From: Oscarella lobularis
Lineage: Eukaryota > Porifera > Homoscleromorpha > Homosclerophorida > Oscarellidae
Assembly: GCF_947507565.1 (NCBI RefSeq)
Contig: NC_089175.1
Coordinates: 5,693,733-5,757,732, forward strand
Length of the DNA: 64,000 nucleotides
Direction: 5' to 3'
A model generated the notes under the pieces. The model was not told the DNA's origin. It made no database searches and saw only the letters and a program-made list of their open reading frames with translations. A program made the translations under genes and the position numbers. Positions 32,536 through 42,872 of the stretch are shown in pieces. Positions within the stretch are counted from its first letter, which is position 1, and the number at the start of each line of letters is the position of its first letter.

Positions 32536-34144
32536 TTAGTTTACTTTCCACGCTCCAAAGAAAGAATGGTCACTGTTAAAATTGTATCGCACGCGCCCAG
32601 AAACTTCCGTCCTAACAGACAGACGACTGCCCTTTTTCACGTTCCAAAGCATTCCAACATAGTGAGATTTTCTGGTCGAGTCATCGCGATAATAGACTGA
32701 AAATCCAATACGACGCGAATCATCGTAAATGGCCGGACGATCATGATTCGATGATGATACATCGGTGTATAAATTGAAGTAAATAAAATAGATTCCAGAT
32801 TCAGGTATGGTGATGTAACCATTGCTATACGTCATTCCGCCTTGAAGAACAGAATCTGCCGTGCTAGTTGACCAGTGAGTTAGTGCCTGGCCTGACAGAC
32901 AAAAGGAATTAATCGCCTAGTACTATAAATTACTGTCTTTTTACCGTTGGAATAGGTTTCCCAGACTGTACCATCACCAACAAGGTATGCAATCGGTTTA
33001 GATGTTGCACTAAATGAAGATTTGAGATCTTCTACTATCTACACAAGAATGAGCTAGAAAATGAATCACATATTCCTGCAACTTCATACCTGTTCTTTCA
33101 ATCTTTTCAAAATCTCTTCATTTATCTAGGGAATGGAGTTATTTTAGAAATCAAGAAAGACTTTAAAGTCATTTACGTCAGGTCCTGGTATTCCTTGAAA
33201 TCCCCTCTCTCCTTTGTGACCAGTTAATCCTCGCTGTCCCTATTTCAGTACTGTAAACGATATTATTAATTTTATAAATTAATAAACACACCTTATCTCC
33301 TTTAGGTCCTTTTGGTCCTGCTTGTCCTGTGTGACCCGGTGGACCCTACATTTACATTGTAAACCGCAATGTAAGTGCAAAGCGCGTGTTTGACTATCAC
33401 AGGAATTCCGTCAATTCCTCCTCTTCCTCTTGGTCCTGTGGGTCCATTTTCTCCCTAGTTGATGTAGTTATCACGCATACAGGAAGAATGGAGAACAGTA
33501 CTTTAATTCCTTGTATTCCTTTTTGTCCTTTTGGGCCCTGTATACCTGTTTCACCCTGCAATTATACTAACTTTAGAATGGGATACCGAGCACGACAAAA
33601 TTGTACTTGTATTCCTGTGTTTCCACGAGGTCCCTGTGGTCCAGTTGCACCTTGTGTACCTTGTGAACCAGGAGGTCCAACAACACCAGCGGGACCCTAC
33701 TCAAATTTATTCCCTGATTTGAGGAAAAAGAAGCGTATGTAACCTGTTTTCCCGGAAGGCCTTGCGATCCTTTAGGACCTTGGTCACCCTATGTAATCGT
33801 ACGTAGATTGTATGACAATCACTTATGAAAGAGTGCTTGTAATACTTTGTCTCCGTTTCTTCCCGCGTTTCCCTGTGTTCCTCTGTCTCCTTTATGACCC
33901 TATGCGCAAGAGTTTCACATTTTATAGGACATGTACTGTATGTACCCTGATGCCTGGCGATCCCGAGTGACCTGGAAGTCCCTGGTACGATATATTAGAC
34001 AAGTCGTCATCGTGTGTCCGTATGAAGGCGTACTCTGTCGCCTTTTTGGAGAGGACAGTTAGAGCTGCTATCCTCGTTCTGACATGAGGGCGGAACGAGG
34101 CAAAGAAAGATGAAGACGATTGAGCTCCAGTGAATTCCTTTCAT
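32536..34144 (-). CDS. Secreted collagen-TNF protein, array copy 8
   Basis: Complete. Start at 34144 (MKGIHWSSIVFIFLCLVPPS). The TNF exon reads GQALTHWSTSTADSVLQGGM, GYITIPESGIYFIYFNLY, VGMLWNVKKGSRLSV and SFFGAWKVN; the SFFG ending is the closest in the array to vertebrate TNF endings. It lacks the GSYPS residues before VLQGG. The helix and linker exons and the 54 bp collagen exons are present. The linker exon differs (ATSKPIAYLVGDG). Confidence 0.8.
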
Positions 34145-34190
34145 CACGTCTTCAGCGTTTCGACTGACTTCGAGTGGAGATGTAGAGCAA

Positions 34191-34216
34191 ATTTATAGCG
34201 GTGTACATGACATCAT
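34191..34216 (-). promoter_or_regulatory. TATA and CRE-like site, collagen-TNF copy 8
   Basis: CTATAAAT at 34191-34198 and TGATGTCA at 34208-34215; CACGTG pair near 34406-34422. Confidence 0.5.
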
Positions 34217-34626
34217 TGCTTGTCTGTAAACCCTTTTATGGTATTCTGAGTGAAACAATGAAGATCAGCGCGGGACCAAATAAGGTAAAGCTAGTATACA
34301 ACGCGTAGGCGATCCCGACGCTGTTTATTTCACCGTATATGGTCGCATTGGTTCACAGAGAGTCTGAACGGTGTACTTGCTCACTTCTTTCTCTCCAAAA
34401 CCAGCTCACGTGTATTCACGTGTGCAGAAGATACGCGTACTGCTAATACGTGATCTTAGAAGCGAAGAGGACAAAAGCGTAACCGTTGGTCAGATCAGCG
34501 AAAGTTAGGCGTCTAATGAAGGCAACTAATCAATGAGAATAGTGACCTGTGTTTCAAACTTTCCCTATCGTAAATATCAGTTTATCTCAGACTCTATACT
34601 GGCAAGTGCTCATGTGTTTCTCTATT

Positions 34627-35480
34627 TTAGTTTACTGGCATGTCCTTCAACTCAGATGCCACTTCTGACTTCTCAGCATTTATCAATTGAAACTGAGCAA
34701 CTCCATCTGTTCCTTCCCACAATCTATCATCTCTGCACAGGAACGACGCCCTTTTCTCGTCCGGCATCAGTTGCAAGTAGCGATGGCTGAAGAGACCGCC
34801 TTTCCATTGAAGCAACAGCCCGGTGGCTAACCAACTGTCAAGTGGCATTGACATATTTATACCGGGATGACACAGGGAGAACTGACCATCGGACATATCT
34901 GCAAGATGCGTGGAAACTCTTGCTTGATATTTACGTCACGACGACGTGCACAGGTAAAACCTCTGGCCCCTGATCTCGAATGCAAAACACCAGGAGTCGT
35001 CAGCAAATCGATTTTCTCCTGCCAAGGAAAACGCCGTTGTCGTCGCGGAAGCGTTTCGATGTAAAGCGGCGTTGAGCGATCTTTCATCTTGGTCATGCTG
35101 ACCTCCCCACTGGCATACGCAGTGACAAAACTCGTGCCCGCTTTGAGATAGAAGGGGCGCGTCAGGTCGACGAGATGGGGAGCACGTTGGAGCTCGTCCT
35201 CGATGAAGTTGCGCGATGCAATTCGCATGGATTTGCTCCAGGCGGGATTGCTGACGAGCGAGGAGATGGGCAAGACGCACAAACACACGACGACTTCCTC
35301 GTCGCGTTTGATCGTCTGATCGCGCTTCAGCGGAGCTTGAGTCGGAGCTTGAGTCGGTTCCGTCTCGGGCATGCGCCCTCGCGACTTGTCGTCTCCATCG
35401 CGACTCCTCATCCCTTCGCTGTGCTCGACGAACGTTCGTCGAACGGGGATCGACTGTGCGATTTTCTTCTTCGTACACTC
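34627..35480 (-). pseudogene. MACPF-like pseudogene with the signature deleted
   Basis: Relative of the genes at 42873 and 50350. The N-terminal half is missing apart from degraded text (EENRTVDP). An internal deletion joins ...TEPTQAP to LKRDQTIKRDEEVV, removing the GVTHF...GG signature. A frame break follows at TTPGVL (13 bp missing relative to the intact genes). The C-terminal part and the stop (KDMPVN) are still readable. It cannot make a normal product. Confidence 0.85.
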
Positions 35481-36178
35481 CCATGCATGTAAGTCCGGGC
35501 AAGTCCAGGGGCGAGTCAGTGAAGCTAGCGTGCGCGTTGCTTAGAAGAACAAGGCGAAGAAACGCCGAAAAGCGATGGGACATAGAATACGGCGTATAGC
35601 AAAGGCACATGGACATAGCGAACGACGATTTACAGCGTGCAAACCGAATTCGCGCGAGTAAGAATCTTCTAGCTTCTTCGGCGACGAAACACCTTCACTT
35701 CTTTATTTCTAGGCAGTCGCACGGGCAGAAACTGTAATGGAAATTTCAAAGTATCGGCGAAGAGTTTTGCTGGCTAAAATAAAAGGTGGGTTGCCTTGGA
35801 GCGAAAATCATATATTTGAGTGACTGTGACCGTAGAGTCTGATTATTTTGAAAGGACTACTTTTTTGGTCGGTGCCACTTGCTACATGAATGCGCTCCTG
35901 CAGACGCGAGGACGTTGATGGGCAGTTGGGCACGATGCATGCACGTAGTCAAGCACACGACAATCATTAGAGATCGACCTCTTTTCTCTTTCCTCTGATC
36001 GGCGCGCCAGCCAAAGTGACGCGAGCCTGATTCCATTTCGGACAGACTATGACGAACGACGTCTTTCCTCAGTTCGTACGTCGGTCGATCGGCGGATCTC
36101 TATCCATGTACCTCGACGGCAACGAACATTAAAAAAATCGTCATGTTAGCAATGATGCTCTAACATCATTGCGTGCAG
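35481..36178. other. First copy of a duplicated noncoding block
   Basis: The stretch from about 35710 to 36360 is repeated at 39424-40090 with few differences. Apart from the exon-like segment at 36179-36310, no coding frame is conserved. Confidence 0.5.
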
Positions 36179-36310
36179 GAATTCAAGAGTGGCTTGTTGT
36201 CTTTCAAAAACCGGCGCTCGCTTCCGTGGCGACGGAGATGACTATGAGTGACGAAGAGTCGTCGACATTACCGGGAGAGCGAAGAATTCACGCAGCGAGT
36301 AGTGATTCAG
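36179..36310 (+). CDS. Candidate 132 bp internal exon (first copy)
   Basis: The segment lies between GTGCAG and GTATTG and is open in one frame (IQEWLVVFQKPALASVATEM, then SDEESSTLPGERRIH). The second copy (39905-40036) has the same length; of the differences, two are silent and two change neighbouring residues at the end. No flanking exons were identified, so the gene is unknown. Confidence 0.3.
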
Positions 36311-36898
36311 GTATTGTGGTTCAATAATACAATAGGTTACGAGAGGCCCTGCTTATAATAAATTAATAGTTGTATTGTGGGGGCGAGTCAACGTTGGTGT
36401 CCTACTCTAGTTCGAATATTTGCGCGAGGGGGGGCAGGCGTTCCGTCGCCATTGCCAGCACGTGTTCGTACGTTTGACTGAGACACCAAATTCAAAAAGA
36501 AGTTGTTATGCTATTAGACGCCCATTTAGTGTGGCTCGGTGCAACGTCAATGTTAGGGTCTCAGCCTGAGCCATGCAATACTCTTTTCGTTTATTTTAGG
36601 GGAAGGTCGTCAAAAGAAGGAGGAGGGACGGTCCATGGGATATCTCCCTGAAAATATTGAACCAGGGATTTTTCGTTAAGAGATTCCTGCCGAAACGTAG
36701 GTGAGTATTAAGATACAACTGTAAAGGCTAGTAGAAGAACCGTAGCTGAAGCAGAGCCCCAGTCTGGGTAGAGAATTGCCGGTGTTTTCATCACGACTCA
36801 ATGGGCCCCAAACATTTGTTTGAAACCAGCACAACATTTTATTTATGCACCCACCAGGCATGAAAAGAAAGCAACAGTTGATTTTGTTGTTGGAAGAA
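36311..36898 (+). repeat. Remnant of the plus-strand small-gene block
   Basis: Contains the exon-2-like sequence (SNICARGGRRSVAIAS) behind a CTCTAG acceptor, the TCAGCCTGAGC block and a GTAGGTGAGT edge, as at 14.6 kb. Exon 1 is absent. Confidence 0.45.
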
Positions 36899-38534
36899 TT
36901 AGTTTATTTTCCATGCGCCAAAACAAGAATAGTCATTGCGAAAATAATATCGCATGCTTCCACCTAGCGCCCTTACAGACAATCGACTGCCCTTTCTCAC
37001 GTTCCAAAGCATTCCAAGATAGTGAGATTTGTCATAAGTGTTTTCATAATAATAGTATGACATGCCAATAACAAGTGAATCAACATAAATGCTCGAATAA
37101 TGATTGGCAGGTGCTGACGATACGTCGGCGTACAAATTGAAGTAAATGAAATAGATTCCAGATTCAGGCACGGTGATGTAACCATTGCTATACGTCATTC
37201 CGCCTTGGAGAACGGATGGATAGGAACTTGACGTGCTAGTTGACCAGTGAGTAATTACCTGGCCTGACAGAAAAAGAGATATAATTGTTTTGAAGTTTTA
37301 AAATGATTGTATTTGTTACCCGAAGAGTAGGTTTGCCAGCCTGCACCTTTTGCAACAAGGTATGCAATAGGTTTCAATATTGTACCAAGTGAAGACTTGA
37401 GATCTGTTACAATCTACATATGGATAAGCTAGAATGAGCCAAATATGCTTGTCTGTTCATACCTGTTCTTTCAACCGTTTCATAACCTCCTCATCTATCT
37501 ACATAATAGGGTAACTACAGCATATCAAGTTCAACACTATTTACGTCAGGTCCTGGTATTCCTTGAAGTCCCCGCTCTCCCTTGTATCCAGTTAATCCTT
37601 GCACTCCCTGTTCAATTAATTAATTTTAATATAGTCTTTAATAGTCTTTAATATGTTGATTAATAAACCCACCTTATCTCCTTTAGGTCCTTTTGGTCCT
37701 GCTTGTCCTGTATGACCCGGTGGACCCTACATTTACATTGTAAACCGCAAAGTAAATGCAAAGCGCGTGTTTGACTATCACAGGAATTCCGTCAATTCCT
37801 CCTCTTCCTCTTGGTCCTGTGGGTCCATTTTCTCCCTAGTTGATGTAGTTATCATGTAGACAGGAAGAGTGGAGAACAGTACTTTAATTCCTTGTATTCC
37901 TTTTTGTCCTTTTGGTCCCTGTATACCTGTTTCACCCTTAGATTTATATTAACTTTAGAATGGGATACCGAGTACGACAAAATTGTACTTGTATTCCTGT
38001 GTTTCCACGAGGTCCCTGTGGTCCAGTTGCACCTTGTGTACCTTGAGAACCAGGAGGTCCAACAACACCAGCGGGACCCTACTCACATTTCTTTCCTGAT
38101 GGATTTGAGGATAAATCAGTGTGTGACCTGTTTTCCCGGAAGTCCTTGCGATCCTTTAGCACCTTGGTCACCCTATGTAATCGTACGTAGTTTTTATAGC
38201 GATCACTTATGAAAGAGTGCTTGTAATACTTTGTCTCCGTTTCTTCCCGCGTTTCCCTGTGTTCCTCTGTCTCCTTTATGACCCTAGGCGCAAGAATTTC
38301 AGAATTTAGAGGACATGTACATGTACTGTGTGTACCCTGATGCCTGGCGATCCCGAGTGACCCGGAAGTCCCTGGTACGATATATTAGACAAGTTGTCAT
38401 CGTGGATCCGTATGAAGGCGTACTCTGTCGCCTTTTTGGAGAGCACAGTTAGAGCTGCTATCCTCGTTTTGACATGAGGGCGGAACGAGGCAAAGAAAGA
38501 TAAAGACAATTGAGCTCCAGTTAATTCCTTTCAT
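36899..38534 (-). CDS. Secreted collagen-TNF protein, array copy 9 (reference for exon structure)
   Basis: Complete and useful as a model. Exon 1 (38424-38534) codes for the signal peptide (MKGINWSSIVFIFLCLVPPS) and a Cys spacer ending KGDR. Exon 2 (38336-38371, 36 bp) is GLPGHSGSPGIR. Later exons are GHKGD... (54 bp), GDQGAKGSQGLPGKQ (45 bp), GPAGVVGPPG... (90 bp), GETGIQG... (54 bp), GENGPTG... (54 bp), GPPGHTG... (37673-37726, 54 bp) and GERGLTG..., all starting on a Gly codon in phase 0. The helix exon and IVTDLKSSLG exon follow, then the TNF exon with LGMLWNVRKGSRLSV and SCFGAWKIN. Total is about 350 residues. Confidence 0.83.
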
Positions 38535-38580
38535 TTCGTCTTCAGCGTTTCGACTGACTTCGAGTAGAGACGTAGAGCAA

Positions 38581-38606
38581 ATTTATAGCGGTGTACATGA
38601 GATCAT
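38581..38606 (-). promoter_or_regulatory. TATA box, collagen-TNF copy 9
   Basis: CTATAAAT at 38581-38588, 47 bp before the start; CRE degraded to TGATCTCA. The upstream CACGTG pair seen in other copies is lost here because other sequence begins at about 38790. Confidence 0.45.
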
Positions 38607-38867
38607 GGCTTGTCTGTCAACCTTTTTATGGTATTCTGAATGAAACAATGAAGGTCAGCACGGGACCAAATAAGGTAAAGCTCGTACGACGCGTACGTAG
38701 ACGCTCCCGACGCTGTTTGTTTTACCGTGTATGGTCGCATTAGTTCACAAAGAGTCTGAACGGTCTGAACGGTGTACTTGCCGGTAGCATCAGGTGAGGT
38801 TCTTGAGGCCGTCGTCGCTGTCATACAGCAAACCCCGGTAGGTGCTTGAGTGCATAGTTTTTACGAC

Positions 38868-39101
38868 TCTTTCATGCCGTTCTTTCCCTAGATAAAGTGC
38901 TTGCGTGTGACAGAGCCCGTCCTGGCGAGAAGCGCTTCCCGTGGCAATAAATTCGGGCAAGCCAGGCTTATCGGGCACGCACAGCGGAATTAATGGAGCG
39001 CAAGGTCGAAAACAGGGCCAAAACGGACTGTGGTTCATCTCAGGAAACGGCAAGTTGATGTCAATGGCCGTTGTTTTGGCCAACGTGCCAAAGCAAATAA
39101 A
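38868..39101 (+). pseudogene. Collagen-like exon of an unidentified plus-strand gene
   Basis: After a CCCTAG acceptor one frame reads GKPGLSGTHSGINGAQGRKQ, then GLWFISGNG...NVPKQIK to a GTAAGT donor. An in-frame stop lies near the exon start, and a paralogue at 45374-45590 is broken inside the Gly-X-Y run. It is followed by pieces of the unidentified gene seen at 28.7 kb (39240-39420), one of which carries a stop (CN followed by TGA). Probably a dead copy of a collagen-stalked protein. Confidence 0.4.
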
Positions 39102-39423
39102 GTAAGTATTTCATCTTTTGGCTAACCCTTTACATGTACCTTTATTGCGTGCAGAATTGAAATCCAAGATTCGGAGTACAATGCTAATATATTTTACCTT
39201 TGGCTAACCGAATGTGTTTTTGCACATAGGATGAATAAATGAACGTCATTTTGTCCCGCTGCAATTGAGACTACAATGGTGAAAGCCTTCCTTTTCATGT
39301 CACTTGACAAATGCCGTCATTTGCCAGGTAAGAAAATATAAGCAACTTTCTCACACATTGTTAAATAATATTATTGTAGTTGCCCATGCCCCCACGGATC
39401 GTCGTTCAAGGTGATGGATCAAT

Positions 39424-40090
39424 TTCTAGGCAGTCGCACGGGCAGAAACTGTAATGGAAATTTCAAAGTATCGGCGAAGAGTTTTGCTGGCTAAAATAAA
39501 AGGTTGGTTGCCTTGGAGCGAAAATCATATATTTGAGTGACTGTGACCGTAGAGTCTGATTATTTTGAAAGGACTCCTTTTTTGGTCGCGGTGCCACTTG
39601 AACGCGTTCCTGCAGGCGCGAGGACGTTGATGGGCAGTTGGGCACGATGCATGCACGTAGTCAAGCACACGACAATCATTAGAGATCGACCTCTTTTCTC
39701 TTTCCTCTGATCGGCGCGCCAGCCAAAGTGACGCGAGCCTCAATCCATTTGGGACAACCTTCACGCAAACGACTATGACGAACGACGTTTTTTCTCAGTT
39801 CGTACGTCAGTCGATCGGCGGATATCTATCCATGTACCTCGACGGCAACGAACATTGAAAAAATCGGCATTTCAGCAATGATGCTCTCACATCATTGCGT
39901 GCAGGAATTCAAGAGTGGCTTGTTGTCTTTCAAAAGCCGGCGCTCGCTTCCGTGGCGACAGAGATGACTATGAGTGACGAAGAGTCGTCGACATTACCGG
40001 GAGAGCGAAGAATTCACGCAGCGAGTATTGAGTCAGGTATTGTGGTTCAATAATACAATAGGTTACGAGAGGCCCTGCTTATAATAAATT
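39424..40090. repeat. Second copy of the 35.7 kb duplicated block
   Basis: Starts abruptly at TTTCTAGGCAGTCGCACGGG inside the remnant exon of the preceding gene and runs to about 40090. It contains the second 132 bp exon-like segment (39905-40036). Confidence 0.7.
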
Positions 40091-40560
40091 AATAGATGTA
40101 TTGTGGGGGCGGGTGAACGTTGGTGTCCTACTCTAGTTCGAACATTGGCGCAAGGGGGGAGGGGGGCAGGCGTTCCGTCGCCATTGCCAGCACGTGTTTC
40201 TACGTTTGACTGAGATACCAAATTCAAAAAGAAGTTGTTATGATATTAGACGCCTATGTAGTGTGGCTCGGTACAACGTCAATGTTAGGGTCTCAGCCCT
40301 GAGCCATTCAATACTCTTTTCGTTTTAGGGGTAGGCCGTCGAAAGAAGGAGGAGGGACGATCCATGGGATATCTCCCTGAAAAGATTGAATCATGGATTT
40401 TTCGTTTAGAGATTGCTGCCGAAACGTAGGTGAGTATTAAGCTACAACTGTAAAGGCTAGTAGAAGAACCTTAGCTAAAGAATAGCCCCAGTCTGGGTAG
40501 AGAATTGCCGGTGTTTTACATCACGACTCAATGGGCGCCAAGACGGTGACATTTGTTTGA
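40091..40560 (+). repeat. Remnant of the plus-strand small-gene block
   Basis: Same order as at 36.4 kb (CTCTAG acceptor, exon-2-like text, TCAGCCCTGAGCC, GATATCTCC, GTAGGTGAGT) with a purine-rich run (AAGGGGGGAGGGGGG) breaking the frame. Confidence 0.45.
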
Positions 40561-40634
40561 AACCAGCACAACATTTTATTTATGCACCAACCAGGCACGA
40601 AAAGAAAGCAAAAGTTTGTTTTTGGTTTGAAGAA

Positions 40635-42235
40635 TTAGTTTATTTTCCATGCGCCGAAACAAGAATGGCTATAGCCAAAATAATATTGCATGCTACCGTG
40701 CGCCCTTACGGACAATCGACTGCCCTTTCTCGCGTTCCAAAGCATTCCAAGATAGTGAGATTTGTCATAAGTGTTTTCATAACGATAGTATGAAAAGCCA
40801 ATACGAAGTGAATCAACATAAATGCCCGGATAATGACCGCCAGGTGTAGGTGCGTCAGAGTACATATTGAAGTAAATAAAATAGATTCCAGATTCAGGCA
40901 CGGTGATGTAACCATTGCTATACGTCATCCCGCCTTGTAGAACGGATGGATAGGAACCTGACGTGCTAGTTGACCAGTGAGTAATCACCTGGCCTGATAG
41001 AAAAAGAGATTGCCGAAAAGTTTTAAAATGATTTTATTTGTTACCATGAGTATATGTGTGCCAGTTTCTAGAACCACCAACAAGGTATGCAATAGGGTTC
41101 AATATTGTACCAAGTGAAGACTTGAGATCTGTTACAATCTACATATGGATGAGCTAGAATGAGCCAAATATTCTTGTCTGTTCATACCTGTTCTTTCAAC
41201 CGTTTCATAACCTCTTCATCTATCTATATAATAGGGTAACTGCAGCAGATCAAGTTCAACGCTATTTACGTCAGGTCCTGGTATTCCTTGAAGTCCCCGC
41301 TCTCCCTTGTATCCAGTCAATCCTTGCACTCCCTTTTTAATTAATTAGTTTTAATAATGTCTTTGATATGTTGATTAATTAATAAACACACCTTATCTCC
41401 TTTAGGTCCTTTTGGTCCTGCTTGTCCTGTGTGACCCGGTGGACCCTACATTTACATTGTAAACCGCAAAGTAAGTGCAAAGCGCATGTTTGACTATCAC
41501 AGGAATTCCGTCAATTCCTCCTCTTCCTCTTGGTCCTGTGGGTCCATTTTCTCCCTAGTTGATGTAGTTATCACGTACACAGGAATAGTGGAGAACAGTA
41601 CTTTAATTCCTTGCATTCCTTTTTGTCCTTTTGGTCCCTGCATACCTGTTTCACCCTTAAATTATACGAAGTTTAGAATGGGATACCGGGCACGACAAAA
41701 TTGTACTTGTATTCCAGTATTTCCACGAGGTCCCTGTGGTCCCGTTGCACCTTGTGTACCTTGAGAACCAGGAGGTCCAACAACACCAGCGGGACCCTAC
41801 TCAAATTTCTTTCTTGATTTGAGGATTATTAAGTGTGTGTAACCTGTTTTCCAGGATGGCCTTGCGATCCTTTAGCACCTTGGTCACCCTATGTAATCGT
41901 ACGTAGTTTTCACTTATGAAAGAGTGCTTGTAATACTTTGTCTCCGTTTCTTCCCGCGTTTCCCTGTGTTCCTCTGTCTCCTTTATGACCCTAGACGCAA
42001 GAGTTTCACAATTTAGAGGACATGTACATGTGCTGTATGTACCCTGATGCCTGGCGATCCCGAGTGACCTGGAAGTCCCTTGTGGTACGATATATTAGAC
42101 AAGTTTTCATCGTGGATCCGTAGGAAGGCGTACTCTGTCGCCTTTTTGGAGAGGACAGTTAGAGCTGCTATCCTCGTTTTGACATGAGAGCGGAACGAGG
42201 CAAAGAAAGACGAAGACGATTGAGCTCCAGTGCAT
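40635..42235 (-). CDS. Secreted collagen-TNF protein, array copy 10
   Basis: Complete. Start at 42235 (MHWSSIVFVFLCLVPLSC). The TNF exon (to 40635) begins GQVITHWSTSTSGSYPSV and keeps GYITVPESGIYFIYFNMY, LGMLWNARKGSRLSV and SCFGAWKIN. The last intron is 51 bp with an in-frame TAA, in contrast to copy 11. AATAAA lies near 40573-40580. The signal-peptide exon and the collagen exons match copy 9. Confidence 0.82.
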
Positions 42236-42290
42236 TCTTTTGATTACGTCTTCAGCGTTTCGAGTGACTTCGAGTAGAGATGTAGAGCAA

Positions 42291-42316
42291 CTTTATAGCG
42301 GTGTACATGACATCAT
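42291..42316 (-). promoter_or_regulatory. TATA and CRE-like site, collagen-TNF copy 10
   Basis: CTATAAAG at 42291-42298 and TGATGTCA at 42308-42315; CACGTG pair near 42498-42516. From about 42340 to 42870 the sequence is nearly identical to 49840-50350. Confidence 0.5.
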
Positions 42317-42872
42317 GGCTTGTCTGTAAACCCTTTATGGTATTCTGAGTGAAACAATGAAGATCAGCGCGGGACCAAATAAGGTAAAGCTAGTATACAA
42401 CGCGTAGGCGCTCCAGACGCTGTTTATTTCACCGTATATGGTCGCATGAGTTCCTAGAGAGTCTGAACGGTGTACTTGTTCACTTCTCTAGAACAGGCTC
42501 ACGTGTATTCACGTGTGCAGAAGATACGTGTGTAGCGAAGTAGGAATGTCATATAGTAGTCGGTGAATGACTGCTAATACGTGATCTTAAAAGGGAAAAT
42601 GACGAAGTGTATTGTTCCTTTGAGGTGAGCCGTTTGCCAGCCAATATTCAAACTTGGTAGAGCTTGGAGTGGGCCTGCCATATGATTTGAAACCGTTTAT
42701 ATTGTTCAGATCAATAGCAGCGAACGACGCCTAGGCGACTAATAAAGGTAGCAATATTTTTACAGAATTATAATCAATGATAATACTGTGTTTCAAACTT
42801 TGTCTATTGTTATTTATCTCTAGACCCTACAACTAGCTCCAGACCCTACAACTGGCTCTGTGTTTCTCTATT

